From: CAYYUA01 sp964542585
GTDB taxonomy: Bacteria; Bacteroidota; Bacteroidia; CAILMK01; CAYYUA01
NCBI GenBank assembly: GCA_964542585.1
Contig: CAZIUI010000009.1
Location: 24,499 to 88,498, forward strand
Length of the DNA: 64,000 nucleotides
Reading direction: 5' to 3'
Position 1 is the first letter of the stretch; each line of letters opens with the position of its first letter. Positions 53,473-61,409 of the stretch are shown here, piece after piece. The notes under the pieces are model-generated. The model ran no database searches and was not told the DNA's origin. It saw only the letters and a program-made list of their open reading frames with translations. Both the position numbers and the translations under genes were made by a program.

Positions 53473-53500
53473 AGGTTTAAATTAAAAACCATCGGTATTT

Positions 53501-53534
53501 AAAAGGGCCTATCTTTTAAAGGTAGGCCCTTTTT
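53501..53534. terminator. bidirectional terminator between sulfurtransferase and hom
   Basis: AAAAGGGCCTA (53501-53511) pairs with TAGGCCCTTTTT (53523-53534). A-runs on one side and T-runs on the other let it serve both the plus-strand sulfurtransferase and the converging hom transcript. Confidence 0.85.
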
Positions 53535-53570
53535 AGTTCATTTTTCACCAGAACGTAAAACTAAAAGTGC

Positions 53571-54815
53571 TTAAGCTTCCTCTTTAGCTTGAAAGCCGGT
53601 TTGCTGATAGGCATCCTCATCTTCATGATCTGGTGGTACCGCTGCCACAAATATCTCATTTTGATCCAGCCAGTTTTTATACCGGATCAGCTCACTAGCC
53701 TTAATCCTGCCAATAGCTGCCCCTCTGTTAAGCCCTTGAATCTCTCGCTCCAGGCTTTCTAAGGGCAACTCATCAATGGAATTCCGGTTTTTGAATCCTA
53801 AATACAAGGTTAAAATAGTGCTAGGATTGTAAACATAGGGCTTTGCCAGATGCGCTTTCTGATACCGATACTGATAGCCATTAATTGCTGCTACAATATC
53901 CGCTAAAACAGCAGCTCCGGTAGGATAAGCCCCGGCCCCTTGTCCAATTAAAGTATGCGGTCCTGAATAAGGAGCATCTACCATAACCGCATTGTATTCA
54001 TTATCTACAGTGTAAAGGCGGCTTTCCTCCGTAACAAATTCAGGGATAACCAGTAAGCTTACTTGATTGCTGCCATCATCAATCGCCTTACTTATGACCT
54101 TGAGTTTTTGCCCTTTCTGACGAGCTTGATTCTCATCAAAAGAGGAAAGGTGTTGCATACCAAGCGCGGGTATATCCTCCGGTTTTACGGTGATACCGTA
54201 AGCATGGCTTGCTGCTATCGCTAGTTTGTATTTAGCATCATAGCCACCCACATCCAGGGTCGGATCCGCTTCAGCATAGCCTTTTTCTTGTGCTTCATTC
54301 AGGGCAGTTTGGTAATCCTGAGCTTCGTTGAATATCTTGGATAAAATGTAGTTAGAAGAGCCATTGAAGATCCCTTGTAAAGAAGCGATCGGCTCATAGG
54401 AATAGTAGTCCTCAAGGGTTTTTATGATGGGAATACTACCACACACCGCTGCCTCATATAAGAACGCTTGCCCTTGCTGCTTTTGAAGATCGATCAAGGC
54501 TTTCAGGTTTTGGGCGATCATCTTTTTGTTGGCGGAAACGACCTTTTTACCTGCTTGGAGTGCTTGTTTAACGATCTCAAACCCTTCTTCCTCATCATTG
54601 GTGAGTTCAGCTATGAGCGAGATCTCCGGATCTTGAATAATCGTCTGGCGGTTGAAAGTAAAAGCCTCATCTGATAGCGGACGGGACTTATCGGCATTTT
54701 TAACTCCGATCTGCTTTACATGAAGATTCAGGTTATCATAATGCTGTATAATCTCGTACAGGCCTTGGCCAACAACACCAAAGCCGAATAGGCCAATATT
54801 GGTTTGTTTTTCCAT
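53571..54815 (-). CDS. hom: homoserine dehydrogenase
   Basis: The enzyme reduces aspartate semialdehyde to homoserine. The NAD(P) motif is IGLFGFGVVGQGLYEII, followed by VVSANKKMIAQNL, the substrate region GIFNGSSNYILSKIF with EAQEKGYAEADPTLDVGGYDAKYKLAIAAS, and GQGAGAYPTGAAVLADIV. Length is 414 residues, without an obvious C-terminal ACT domain. It is the last gene of the minus-strand met unit, after metY, metX and a broken thioesterase gene. Confidence 0.95.
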   Translation of the reverse strand: MEKQTNIGLFGFGVVGQGLYEIIQHYDNLNLHVKQIGVKNADKSRPLSDEAFTFNRQTIIQDPEISLIAELTNDEEEGFEIVKQALQAGKKVVSANKKMIAQNLKALIDLQKQQGQAFLYEAAVCGSIPIIKTLEDYYSYEPIASLQGIFNGSSNYILSKIFNEAQDYQTALNEAQEKGYAEADPTLDVGGYDAKYKLAIAASHAYGITVKPEDIPALGMQHLSSFDENQARQKGQKLKVISKAIDDGSNQVSLLVIPEFVTEESRLYTVDNEYNAVMVDAPYSGPHTLIGQGAGAYPTGAAVLADIVAAINGYQYRYQKAHLAKPYVYNPSTILTLYLGFKNRNSIDELPLESLEREIQGLNRGAAIGRIKASELIRYKNWLDQNEIFVAAVPPDHEDEDAYQQTGFQAKEEA

Positions 54816-54851
54816 ATTTTCAACAATTTTTAATTAGCACCCTGCCCGTGT

Positions 54852-55241
54852 TCAGGGTTCATGGTTTTTAGAAGAAATAAAAGTAAAGTGGACTTTACCG
54901 ATCATAGAGTTGCCCTCAGTTTGGTTTTCGCGCGAAAATTTTACAGTAACATCACCGGAAGTCGGTCCCCATTCTGACAATGCTTTTAGGAAGCTCTATG
55001 ATATCGCCCGGATAGGCCGAGCGTTTGAAATCAACTTTATCCATACTAGCAGTTGGCGACCCACCACAAAGGGTGGTGTATACAGGAGTTGCCCAAAATG
55101 CTTAAATGCGGCTTTTTCCATTTCCGCAAATAATTTCCCTCCGAATATTGACCCAAGGTAAATCATGTCCTCAGGAAAAAACCTCAATGGTTGTATAGAA
55201 GCTTTTTGGTTAGCTGGGATTTCCGTGTTTGTTATCGTCAT
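54852..55241 (-). pseudogene. hotdog acyl-CoA thioesterase, broken by two frameshifts
   Basis: Three frames together make one YciA-like thioesterase. From ATG 55241 the first gives MIYLGSIFGGKLFAEMEKAAF. A second, from about 55080, gives ASMDKVDFKRSAYPGDIIEL and VRMGTDF. A third, from about 54960, gives VTVKFSRENQTEGN and VHFTFISS, ending at TGA 54852. In a working enzyme these segments are continuous. It lies between metX and hom on the same strand. Sequencing error could mimic this, but two shifts in 390 bases amid clean genes favours decay. Confidence 0.8.
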
Positions 55242-55294
55242 CTATCATGGCTTTTAAAGCTAGCCTTCCAAGGTTAAAATGCTTTGTTAAGGGT

Positions 55295-56353
55295 TTATGT
55301 ATCACCGTTGATCATTTGATGTTGAGCGTGTTGTTTTGGTATCCGTAAACGTTTCGACAGAATTTGGCTTAGCTGCTCGGTTTCTAACAAAAATCCATCA
55401 TGGCCATAAGCTGAATCAATTTCTCCCAACTCTGCTCGCGGTATGCAGCGGCTTAGGTAAGCCTGTTCCTGAATTGGAAAAAGCATATCAGATTGGATGC
55501 CGATGATCAAGGCCTTGGCCTTTATTTGGCTAAGGGTTTCCTCAACGGTTCCTCGGCCACGCCCCACATTGTGGGTATCCATAGCTTTGGAGAGGTACCA
55601 ATAGGAAAAGGCATTGAAACGCTTAGCGAGCTTGGTGCCTTGGTATTGCTGGTAAGAAGCAGCCCGGAAATGATCTGTGGTTTCATTATCAATTTCTTCC
55701 TGACTGTAATGGTAAGTTTGGTAATGACGGTAAGATAGCAGGGCGATTGCTCTAGCGGTTTTCATCCCTTCCAAGCCTGCAGATGGCTGCGGCGCCTTCC
55801 AGGTTTGATCTGTTTCAATGGCCAACCGCTGGGTTTCATTAAAAGCAACACCCCATGGGGAATGCCAGGCATTGCAAGCAATGATGGCTAATTGATTGAT
55901 AAAACTTGGCTGCTGAATAGCCCATTCCAGGACTTGTTGACCTCCAAGAGATCCCCCGATCAATAAACCTATTTGCTTTATATAGAGGTAAGTAGCCAAC
56001 CATTGATGGGCCTTTACCAGGTCCCGAACAGTAATTAGCGGGAAATCATGGTAGTAGGGTTTACCGGTCACTGAGTTTTCTGACAAAGGACCGGTGGTAC
56101 CATAACAAGAACCCAGAATATTGGCGCATATTATGTAATGGTCAGTAGGATTGAATAAGGCTTTTTGACCGAACAAACCAGCCCACCAGTCTACAGGATC
56201 AGAATTGGCCGTTAGGGCATGGCAGACCCATACCACATTGCTGTGATCCTGATTGAGCTGACCATAGGAATGATAGCCAATGGTAAGCTCGGGTAAAACG
56301 GCACCTGATTCTAAATAAAAGGGTTGGCTGAATTTGATCTCGTGGTAGGGCAA
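55295..56353 (-). CDS. metX: homoserine O-acetyltransferase
   Basis: The alpha/beta-hydrolase enzyme acetylates homoserine. It has the opening FYLESGAVLPELTIGYHSYGQLN, VWVCHALTANSDPVDWW, the nucleophile elbow GLLIGGSLGGQQVLEWAI and the acidic/His end DSAYGHDGFLLE. Length is 352 residues, normal. With metY upstream it makes homocysteine by direct sulfhydrylation. The start is 85 bases after the metY stop. Confidence 0.96.
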   Translation of the reverse strand: MPYHEIKFSQPFYLESGAVLPELTIGYHSYGQLNQDHSNVVWVCHALTANSDPVDWWAGLFGQKALFNPTDHYIICANILGSCYGTTGPLSENSVTGKPYYHDFPLITVRDLVKAHQWLATYLYIKQIGLLIGGSLGGQQVLEWAIQQPSFINQLAIIACNAWHSPWGVAFNETQRLAIETDQTWKAPQPSAGLEGMKTARAIALLSYRHYQTYHYSQEEIDNETTDHFRAASYQQYQGTKLAKRFNAFSYWYLSKAMDTHNVGRGRGTVEETLSQIKAKALIIGIQSDMLFPIQEQAYLSRCIPRAELGEIDSAYGHDGFLLETEQLSQILSKRLRIPKQHAQHQMINGDT

Positions 56354-56438
56354 AACCTTTTTTGACGTTTTGAAACAAGTTAGTAAGAGGGAGGCGGGCG
56401 CTTTCCAATAGCAGCCCGCCCCATTCAGGGTTTATGAG

Positions 56439-57785
56439 CTAGCCATAAAGGGGAGTTTGTACCAACTCAGCGCTCTTATCAAATGCCTGCTGGAAATCCT
56501 CTTTGATGTCATTCAGGTGCTCAATACCTACGGAAACCCTTAGCTGACCGGGCTCTACACCACTGGCTTTTTGTTCCTCCTCACTAAGTTGTTGGTGGGT
56601 GGTAGAAGCCGGGTGGATGATTAGGGTCTTAGCATCACCTACATTAGCCAGGTGACTTACCAGATTCAGACTTTCTACAAAACGGTCGGCACGTTCTTTA
56701 CCCCCTTTCACCTGGAATTTCAATACACCACCATACCCATTAGTCAGGTATTTATTAGCCAGCCCGTGGTAGGGGTCAGTAGATAAGCCGGGGTATTTGA
56801 CATGCTTCACTTCTTCATGGTTCTGTAGCCACTCAGCCAATGCCAGGGCATTATCCACATGGCGCTGAACCCTTAATGATAACGTCTCGAGCCCCTGGAT
56901 AAAAAGGAAGGAATTAAAAGGGCTTAGCGCTGTACCATAATCCCGTAGCCCTTCAACGCGGGCACGGATAGCAAATGCGATGTTAGGCAGGCCCAAGGGG
57001 TTGCCTTCACCAAATGTATCCCAGAATACCAGGCCATGATAGCTATCATTTGGCTGGGAAAATTGCGGGAACTTCCCATTGCCCCAGTTATAATTACCGC
57101 CATCTACGATAATACCGCCAATGCTGTTACCATGTCCACCTATCCACTTGGTGCATGAGGCTACCACTACGTGTGCCCCATGGGCTATCGGGCGGAAAAG
57201 GTAACCCGCTGCGCCAAAGGTGTTATCTACAACAAGGGGTAAGTTGTAACGATCTGCTAATTGGCTAAAGCTTTCAAAATCAGGGATGTTAAACTCTGGG
57301 TTGCCAATAGTTTCCAGGTAGAGGGCTTTGGTGTTTTCATCGATCAGTTGTTCAAAACTTTCCGGATCATCCCCTTCAGCAAATCGAACGTCTATGCCGA
57401 TGCGCTTGAAAGTATTCTTGAATTGGTTATAAGTGCCACCATACAGGTAAGGAGTGGTTACAAGGTTATCACCCGCTTCCGAAATATTGGTAAGGGCTAC
57501 AAACTGGGCCGCCTGACCTGAGGAAACAGCGACTGCGGCTGTTCCACCTTCTAGCGCAGCTATTCGCTGCTCAAAGGCATCATTAGTTGGGTTCATGATG
57601 CGGGTGTAAATATTACCAAACTCCTTCAGACCAAAAAGGTTAGCGGCATGCTCAGAATTATCAAACAGGTAGGAAGTCGTCTGATAAATCGGGACAGCCC
57701 TTGACTTTGTAGATTCATCACCATCATGCCCTGCATGGAGCTGTAAAGTTTCAAATTTTGGATCAAATAAATCGTTTGAACTCAT
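56439..57785 (-). CDS. metY: O-acetylhomoserine sulfhydrylase
   Basis: The PLP enzyme joins sulfide to O-acetylhomoserine, giving homocysteine. It has FETLQLHAGHDGDESTKSRAVPIYQTTSYLF, GNIYTRIMNPTNDAFEQRIAALEGG, ALYLETIGNPEFNIPDF and the PLP lysine in VASCTKWIGGHGNSIGG, with NPLGLPNIAFAIRARVEGLRDYG near the middle. Length is 448 residues. It is first in the metY-metX-hom unit and sits under a SAM-I riboswitch and a Cys-rich leader frame. Confidence 0.96.
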   Translation of the reverse strand: MSSNDLFDPKFETLQLHAGHDGDESTKSRAVPIYQTTSYLFDNSEHAANLFGLKEFGNIYTRIMNPTNDAFEQRIAALEGGTAAVAVSSGQAAQFVALTNISEAGDNLVTTPYLYGGTYNQFKNTFKRIGIDVRFAEGDDPESFEQLIDENTKALYLETIGNPEFNIPDFESFSQLADRYNLPLVVDNTFGAAGYLFRPIAHGAHVVVASCTKWIGGHGNSIGGIIVDGGNYNWGNGKFPQFSQPNDSYHGLVFWDTFGEGNPLGLPNIAFAIRARVEGLRDYGTALSPFNSFLFIQGLETLSLRVQRHVDNALALAEWLQNHEEVKHVKYPGLSTDPYHGLANKYLTNGYGGVLKFQVKGGKERADRFVESLNLVSHLANVGDAKTLIIHPASTTHQQLSEEEQKASGVEPGQLRVSVGIEHLNDIKEDFQQAFDKSAELVQTPLYG

Positions 57786-57895
57786 AATAAAAGGTTTTTA
57801 AGTAAAATTTTAAATTAATCAATGTTTTAAGGTTATAAATTGCTTACTAGTCACTACAATTGCAAATTGTAATGGACACATTAAGCCATAAAATG

Positions 57896-57919
57896 AAAAA
57901 GCTTAGCTAAAAGCAGCTT
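57896..57919 (-). terminator. weak terminator-like hairpin after the metY leader peptide
   Basis: On the minus strand AAGCT pairs with AGCTT over an 11-base loop and is followed by TTT, 20 bases after the leader-peptide stop and 111 bases before the metY ATG. The stem is only 5 bp, so it is tentative. Confidence 0.25.
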
Positions 57920-57938
57920 AGGAATTGAGCACTTAGGA

Positions 57939-57962
57939 TTAACAGCACCAACACTGGTGCAT
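57939..57962 (-). CDS. leader peptide MHQCWCC between SAM-I riboswitch and metY
   Basis: The frame ATG CAC CAG TGT TGG TGC TGT TAA encodes seven residues, three of them Cys and one Trp. It lies 111 bases after the SAM-I riboswitch and 153 bases before the metY ATG. Codons 1-6 contain a hairpin (GCACCA, loop GTGT, TGGTGC), so ribosome position would control folding. Inferred role: sensing of cysteine supply by stalling. A frame this short can arise by chance; support comes from its place and composition. Confidence 0.5.
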   Translation of the reverse strand: MHQCWCC

Positions 57963-57981
57963 GGAATTAAGGGCTATTATA

Positions 57982-58006
57982 AAGGCAATGGAGTGGATAT
58001 TGCCTT
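57982..58006 (-). promoter_or_regulatory. hairpin after SAM-I riboswitch, possible expression platform
   Basis: On the minus strand AAGGCAAT (complement of 57999-58006) and ATTGCCTT (complement of 57982-57989) form an 8-bp perfect stem with a 9-base loop, followed by TATAATAG, a poor T tract. It may be the riboswitch terminator or an anti-structure. Confidence 0.45.
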
Positions 58007-58072
58007 CTAAGGTATTACGAGATTCAATTAAGGGATTCGCGTAATTTCTGTTAACGACCACTACTCCTAATG

Positions 58073-58180
58073 ATTTATATTCTTCCGGATTGCTCCGGAA
58101 CTCAGGAATTGGCACCTTTCGGATTTTCCGAGGGTTGCCAGCGGATCATTGAGCCTGTCTCTCACCGCTTCTTTATAAAT
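58073..58180 (-). ncRNA. SAM-I (S-box) riboswitch upstream of metY
   Basis: The minus strand reads through P1 (ATTTATA at 58180 pairing with TATAAAT at 58073) and the SAM-I core. Conserved parts are GCGGTGAGAGACAGGCTC, then CGCTGGCAACC, and the AAGGTGCCAATTCCTG junction. P3 (CTCGGAAAATCCGA) and P4 (TTCCGGAGCAATCCGGAA) are visible. SAM binding is expected to turn off metY-metX-hom. Promoter elements lie at 58215-58245. Confidence 0.93.
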
Positions 58181-58214
58181 CAATTACAAACGCAAAGGGG
58201 CGTAATTGATGTTA

Positions 58215-58245
58215 CAAATCTAAAAGTTTTTTGATTAAGACCAAA
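58215..58245 (-). promoter_or_regulatory. strong Bacteroidota-type promoter for the met operon
   Basis: On the minus strand TTTG (complement of 58242-58245), 19 bases, then TAGATTTG (complement of 58215-58222). Both elements and spacing are optimal. The predicted start near 58208 is 28 bases before the riboswitch. Confidence 0.8.
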
Positions 58246-58634
58246 TATTTCTGGGTTTAAATGGGTGTCAATCCCTGAGCCACTCCACGTCACGGGTTTA
58301 GGTTTTCCTTTACGCTGCGTATGAAAAGTGCTTTCCAACCGTAGGCGCTGAGCTGACGTCCCGAGCAAGCTAGGGGAATTTTTCCACGTCATTTCTTGGT
58401 TAACCTTTACCCAGAAACGCCTTTCAAACCCGCGCTGCCCATAGGACGAAAACTGGTTGAGGGTATATCTCCATTTTAACGGTTCGCTTCTTCTCGGCAC
58501 ATCTAATACCTGAAAATTAAAGCGCTCTTGCCCTTATGGGTGACCATAGCAAGCCCATATTATTGTTTTTGCAAGGTTCAGGAGTGATGAAAGGTGTTTA
58601 AACCCAATAAAACCTAAATGCGAGAACGGGTAAC
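58246..58634. other. intergenic region, no gene seen
   Basis: The region upstream of the met promoter carries an open minus-strand frame of 106 codons (58180-58500). It contains the promoter and ends at the riboswitch edge, has no recognisable motif and no start signal, and is not called. I see no tRNA, repeat or mobile element. Confidence 0.5.
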
Positions 58635-59087
58635 TTACGATTTTGTGCTTTCCCAAGGTTTATCAATAAATAGGCCAGCCACCGCAGAAGCACAGGCTAT
58701 AGCATTGCCATACCAAGGTGGTGTAGCGGGAGTATGGTTTAACACGTTCAAGGTGGCAAGCAAAGTGGGTACGTAAAATACCAGGATAAACAGGGGGATT
58801 ACATACCCAGCCCAGGGTTCATTTTTGCGAAAGGGGATAGCAATTAAAGTCAACAATGCCAAACCCAATGCGATCCAGCCAGCACCAGCTACATCCATCA
58901 GCGCTAATAACAGTGTTTGATACTGGGTGTTAAGCTCAGCCCAGTTGGTACTAATCGCATCAGCATGGTAGGGCATAAACTGGCTGCTAAAAAAGTAAAT
59001 GCTACCAAGGATCAGGCTTACAACTGCCGTAACGCCATAAACTATGGAAGCTATATTTTTCCGTTTGGTTATTGATTGATCAATCAT
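58635..59087 (-). CDS. four-helix membrane protein, unknown function
   Basis: From ATG 59087 (MIDQSITKRKNIASIVYG) the protein is 150 residues with four hydrophobic helices: IVYGVTAVVSLILGSIYFF, LLALMDVAGAGWIALGLALLTL, GYVIPLFILVFYVPTLLATL and an end GNAIACASAVAGLFI. I recognise no family. The longer frame to 59168 starts at TTG and overlaps the SnoaL-like gene. The chosen start overlaps that gene by 8 bases, which suggests coupling. Confidence 0.65.
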   Translation of the reverse strand: MIDQSITKRKNIASIVYGVTAVVSLILGSIYFFSSQFMPYHADAISTNWAELNTQYQTLLLALMDVAGAGWIALGLALLTLIAIPFRKNEPWAGYVIPLFILVFYVPTLLATLNVLNHTPATPPWYGNAIACASAVAGLFIDKPWESTKS

Positions 59088-59535
59088 CTTGAACAGGTTT
59101 TGCTTTTGCCAAGTGATAACCATTCTCGGCCATATGATCAAGGGCCTTAGCCAGGGCCTGTGTATCAAGGCGTGCTTCTAGTGAATGAAGTTTGCCCCAC
59201 TTGAGGTGTAAAATATGAACGCCTTCATTCTCATAATGCTGCCCATCAGCCGTGGTGCCAAAATCCCGCCAAATGATTGCTACTCGGGTATTCCAAGGCA
59301 TACCCGTAACAATCATATCCTGAATTTGAAACTGGAGATCCGGGAATAAGGTGAATAGCCGCTGCAACCAGGTTCTGAAAGACGCTTTGGTATGTCGCTC
59401 GCCTCCTAAAGCATGATCTCCCGCAAAATGGTGTCTTAGTTCCTCATGAGCTGAATTAAGCAGCACCTCATAGTTCTGGTTAGATAGCTGCTGAAAGGCC
59501 CACCGACAAAATCTTTTTGTAATGAAGTGGAACAT
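59080..59535 (-). CDS. SnoaL-like / NTF2-fold protein
   Basis: The 151-residue protein has the NTF2-like pattern LSNQNYEVLLNSAHEELRHHFAGDHALGGERHTKASFRTWLQRLFTLFPDLQFQIQDMIVTGMPWNTRVAIIWRDFGT, with EGVHILHLKWGKLHSLEARLDTQAL. It matches ester-cyclase/nuclear-transport-factor-2 folds that bind small ligands. Substrate is unknown. It is followed with overlap by the membrane protein gene. Confidence 0.8.
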   Translation of the reverse strand: MFHFITKRFCRWAFQQLSNQNYEVLLNSAHEELRHHFAGDHALGGERHTKASFRTWLQRLFTLFPDLQFQIQDMIVTGMPWNTRVAIIWRDFGTTADGQHYENEGVHILHLKWGKLHSLEARLDTQALAKALDHMAENGYHLAKAKPVQDD

Positions 59536-59860
59536 AATAGGTTTTTTTGCTTGAATAGTTTATCCTCACTTTTCAGCTTTGAAATCCTATAAAAATCAAA
59601 CCCAAAATTCAAATATTTCCTATTGTATGGCTTAAAAATAGAAAAACCGAAATCATGAATTGTTGCTATTCGGTGCCTGTTACTGCCTGAAAATCGTGAA
59701 CCGTTGAACGGAAATCAGGAAAACAAAATCCATTAAAATGATCCTAACCCTGTACAAGGAATTAAATCAAGTCCTCCAAAGGTAGGCTTAAGCATATTTA
59801 GCTAAAGTGCATAGCTTGTCAGCACTAAAAAGTAGGAGCGGTGGTTAAATATGGTATAAT
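59536..59860. other. intergenic region, no gene seen
   Basis: AT-rich stretch between the SnoaL-like gene and the peroxiredoxin terminator. I see no ORF with support, tRNA or repeat. Confidence 0.5.
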
Positions 59861-59901
59861 AAAAAACCCCGCCCGAGGTTTTTGAAATTGGGCAGGGTTT
59901 G
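59861..59901 (-). terminator. intrinsic terminator of the peroxiredoxin gene
   Basis: On the minus strand AAACCCTGCCC pairs with GGGCGGGGTTT (one mismatch) around a loop of about 15 bases, followed by a T run. It lies about 27 bases after the peroxiredoxin stop. Confidence 0.8.
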
Positions 59902-59927
59902 GAAAAATCAAAGGCTATTGCTGGCTT

Positions 59928-60608
59928 TTACAGCTCTTGTTTTACCAAGTAAAAATCTACTTTTTCCTGTTCACGTTGATCCCGGTCTTCTACATCTTCC
60001 AGCGTTTTGGGAGCTGGGACAATGCCCTTATCGCCTTTTTCCCAATTTATAGGAGTGGCAACTTTTTGCTCGTCAGCGGTTTGCAAGGCTTGCAATACAC
60101 GCTTCATTTCATGGGTGTTCCGGCCTACGCTCAACGGGTAGTAGTGGATTAGCCGGATAGTACCTTTTGGATCAATGAAAAACATAGCGCGAACGGCTTC
60201 TGTACTGTTTTCACCAGGGTGGATCATCCCAAAAAGCTGGGAAACACGCATGTCAATATCAGCAATGATGGGAAAATCCATATAAATGCCGGTCTTTTCT
60301 CGCACATTGTGAACCCAGGCCAGGTGAGAATGGATGCTGTCCACGCTTAAGCCCATTAGCTTGGTGTTCAGCTCCTTGAATTCCTCTTCTTGCTGTTTAA
60401 ATGCTGAAAGTTCTGTGGTACAAACAGGGGTGAAATCAGCAGGATGGGAAAAAAGGATCACCCAGCTATCTTGATTAAACTCGGAGAATTGGATTTCACC
60501 CTTGGTGGTCGTAGCCCTGAAATCGGGTGCTTTATCGCCAATTCTTGGCATTGCTGGAGCTGTTACATCTTCTTTTGGCTGATTGCCATTCATTTGATGG
60601 GTTTCCAT
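59928..60608 (-). CDS. 1-Cys (Prx6-type) peroxiredoxin
   Basis: The peroxidase has the active-site motif HPADFTPVCTTELSAFKQQEEEF, with only one Cys in the whole 226-residue chain, and the Prx6 C-terminal domain (RVSQLFGMIHPGENSTEAVRAMFFIDPKGTIRLIHYYPLSVGRNTHEMKRVLQALQTAD). It lacks the resolving Cys of archaeal 2-Cys forms and so would need an external thiol partner. A hydrophilic tail ends VDFYLVKQEL. A strong terminator follows. Confidence 0.92.
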   Translation of the reverse strand: METHQMNGNQPKEDVTAPAMPRIGDKAPDFRATTTKGEIQFSEFNQDSWVILFSHPADFTPVCTTELSAFKQQEEEFKELNTKLMGLSVDSIHSHLAWVHNVREKTGIYMDFPIIADIDMRVSQLFGMIHPGENSTEAVRAMFFIDPKGTIRLIHYYPLSVGRNTHEMKRVLQALQTADEQKVATPINWEKGDKGIVPAPKTLEDVEDRDQREQEKVDFYLVKQEL

Positions 60609-60898
60609 AAGTATGTCTTTTTAGTTCGCTAACAAAGATCAGGTAATAATAATTGTCAAAAAATGATTATGATCATATTTTCATCTTTTCAATTTTTTTA
60701 TCCTTGATGCTGTTGCAATGATGGGTGAATATTTAAGTCATCAGTGAAAAATGGGCCCCTATTAGTGGTGGTTGAAAATTGTTTTTTGAAACCAAAAAAC
60801 CACCAATATGAAACGCCGGGACTTTGCGTTAAACAAAACCCACATCACAAAAATTTTAAAAAGCTGAAGCCCGAAAAGCCAACGGCTTCAAATCCATC
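60609..60898. other. intergenic region, no intact gene
   Basis: The first part holds the peroxiredoxin leader. An ATG at 60808 opens a 19-codon frame that soon stops. No promoter or RNA gene seen. Confidence 0.4.
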
Positions 60899-61066
60899 AT
60901 GCAAATGGTTTTAGCAGCCCTTATTAAAACTGACAATAAAGAGCACCATTTTTACAATGAAGATGTCAGTAATGGTTTCAGAACCCGGAAGTTTTTTGGC
61001 AATGGTAAGCTATTAGCGTTAAGTATTTCCCTTTCAGGTATTCCCGTGTTTATCCAACGCTTTTGA
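60899..61066 (+). pseudogene. transposase-like remnant
   Basis: A 55-codon frame reads FYNEDVSNGFRTRKFFGNGKLLALSISLSGIPVFIQRF near its end. This resembles the N-terminal SNGYRSRKF...G..L.L..PR stretch of IS256/Mutator-type transposases, without the catalytic DDE part. Downstream frames are full of stops. The match is by eye and short, so it could be chance. No terminal inverted repeats seen. Confidence 0.3.
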
Positions 61067-61409
61067 GGACTTAAAAGCATCAATAAGAACTGAGCAGAGG
61101 CTTAGCTTTTAATTAGTATAGGGATATTTACCGCTGGGAAAATGACCATATAACAAGTAAAGGAAATAGGGGTTTATCAAACCTGTATTTTGAAAGTTTT
61201 TTCTCCATCTCTGAGGAAGAGCAGTTAGGAAGTGAGGGACTTTTTAATTTACACCAAACTCCCCATCCCTAATTTTTCGTTTTCAAGGAAATTGGGAATC
61301 TGATTTCGCTATTATTAGGAGACGGGAAATATCGATTTAGGCTCTTATTCGATAAATTAATTTTGAAATCAAATGAATAAACCGTGTTTTAGCTTAAAAT
61401 TGGGCTTTT
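61067..61409. other. intergenic, degraded sequence, no gene seen
   Basis: Stop-rich in all frames, AT-rich, between the transposase-like scrap and the frameshifted membrane gene. No RNA gene or repeat recognised. Confidence 0.4.

Noticed and set aside
54910..55161. 83-codon plus-strand frame
   Set aside because: It is antisense to the broken thioesterase, which explains the sequence better.
58180..58500. 106-codon open frame on the minus strand upstream of the met operon
   Set aside because: It overlaps the met promoter (58215-58245) and stops at the riboswitch edge. It has no motif, no leader and odd Arg/Ser/Trp-rich composition.
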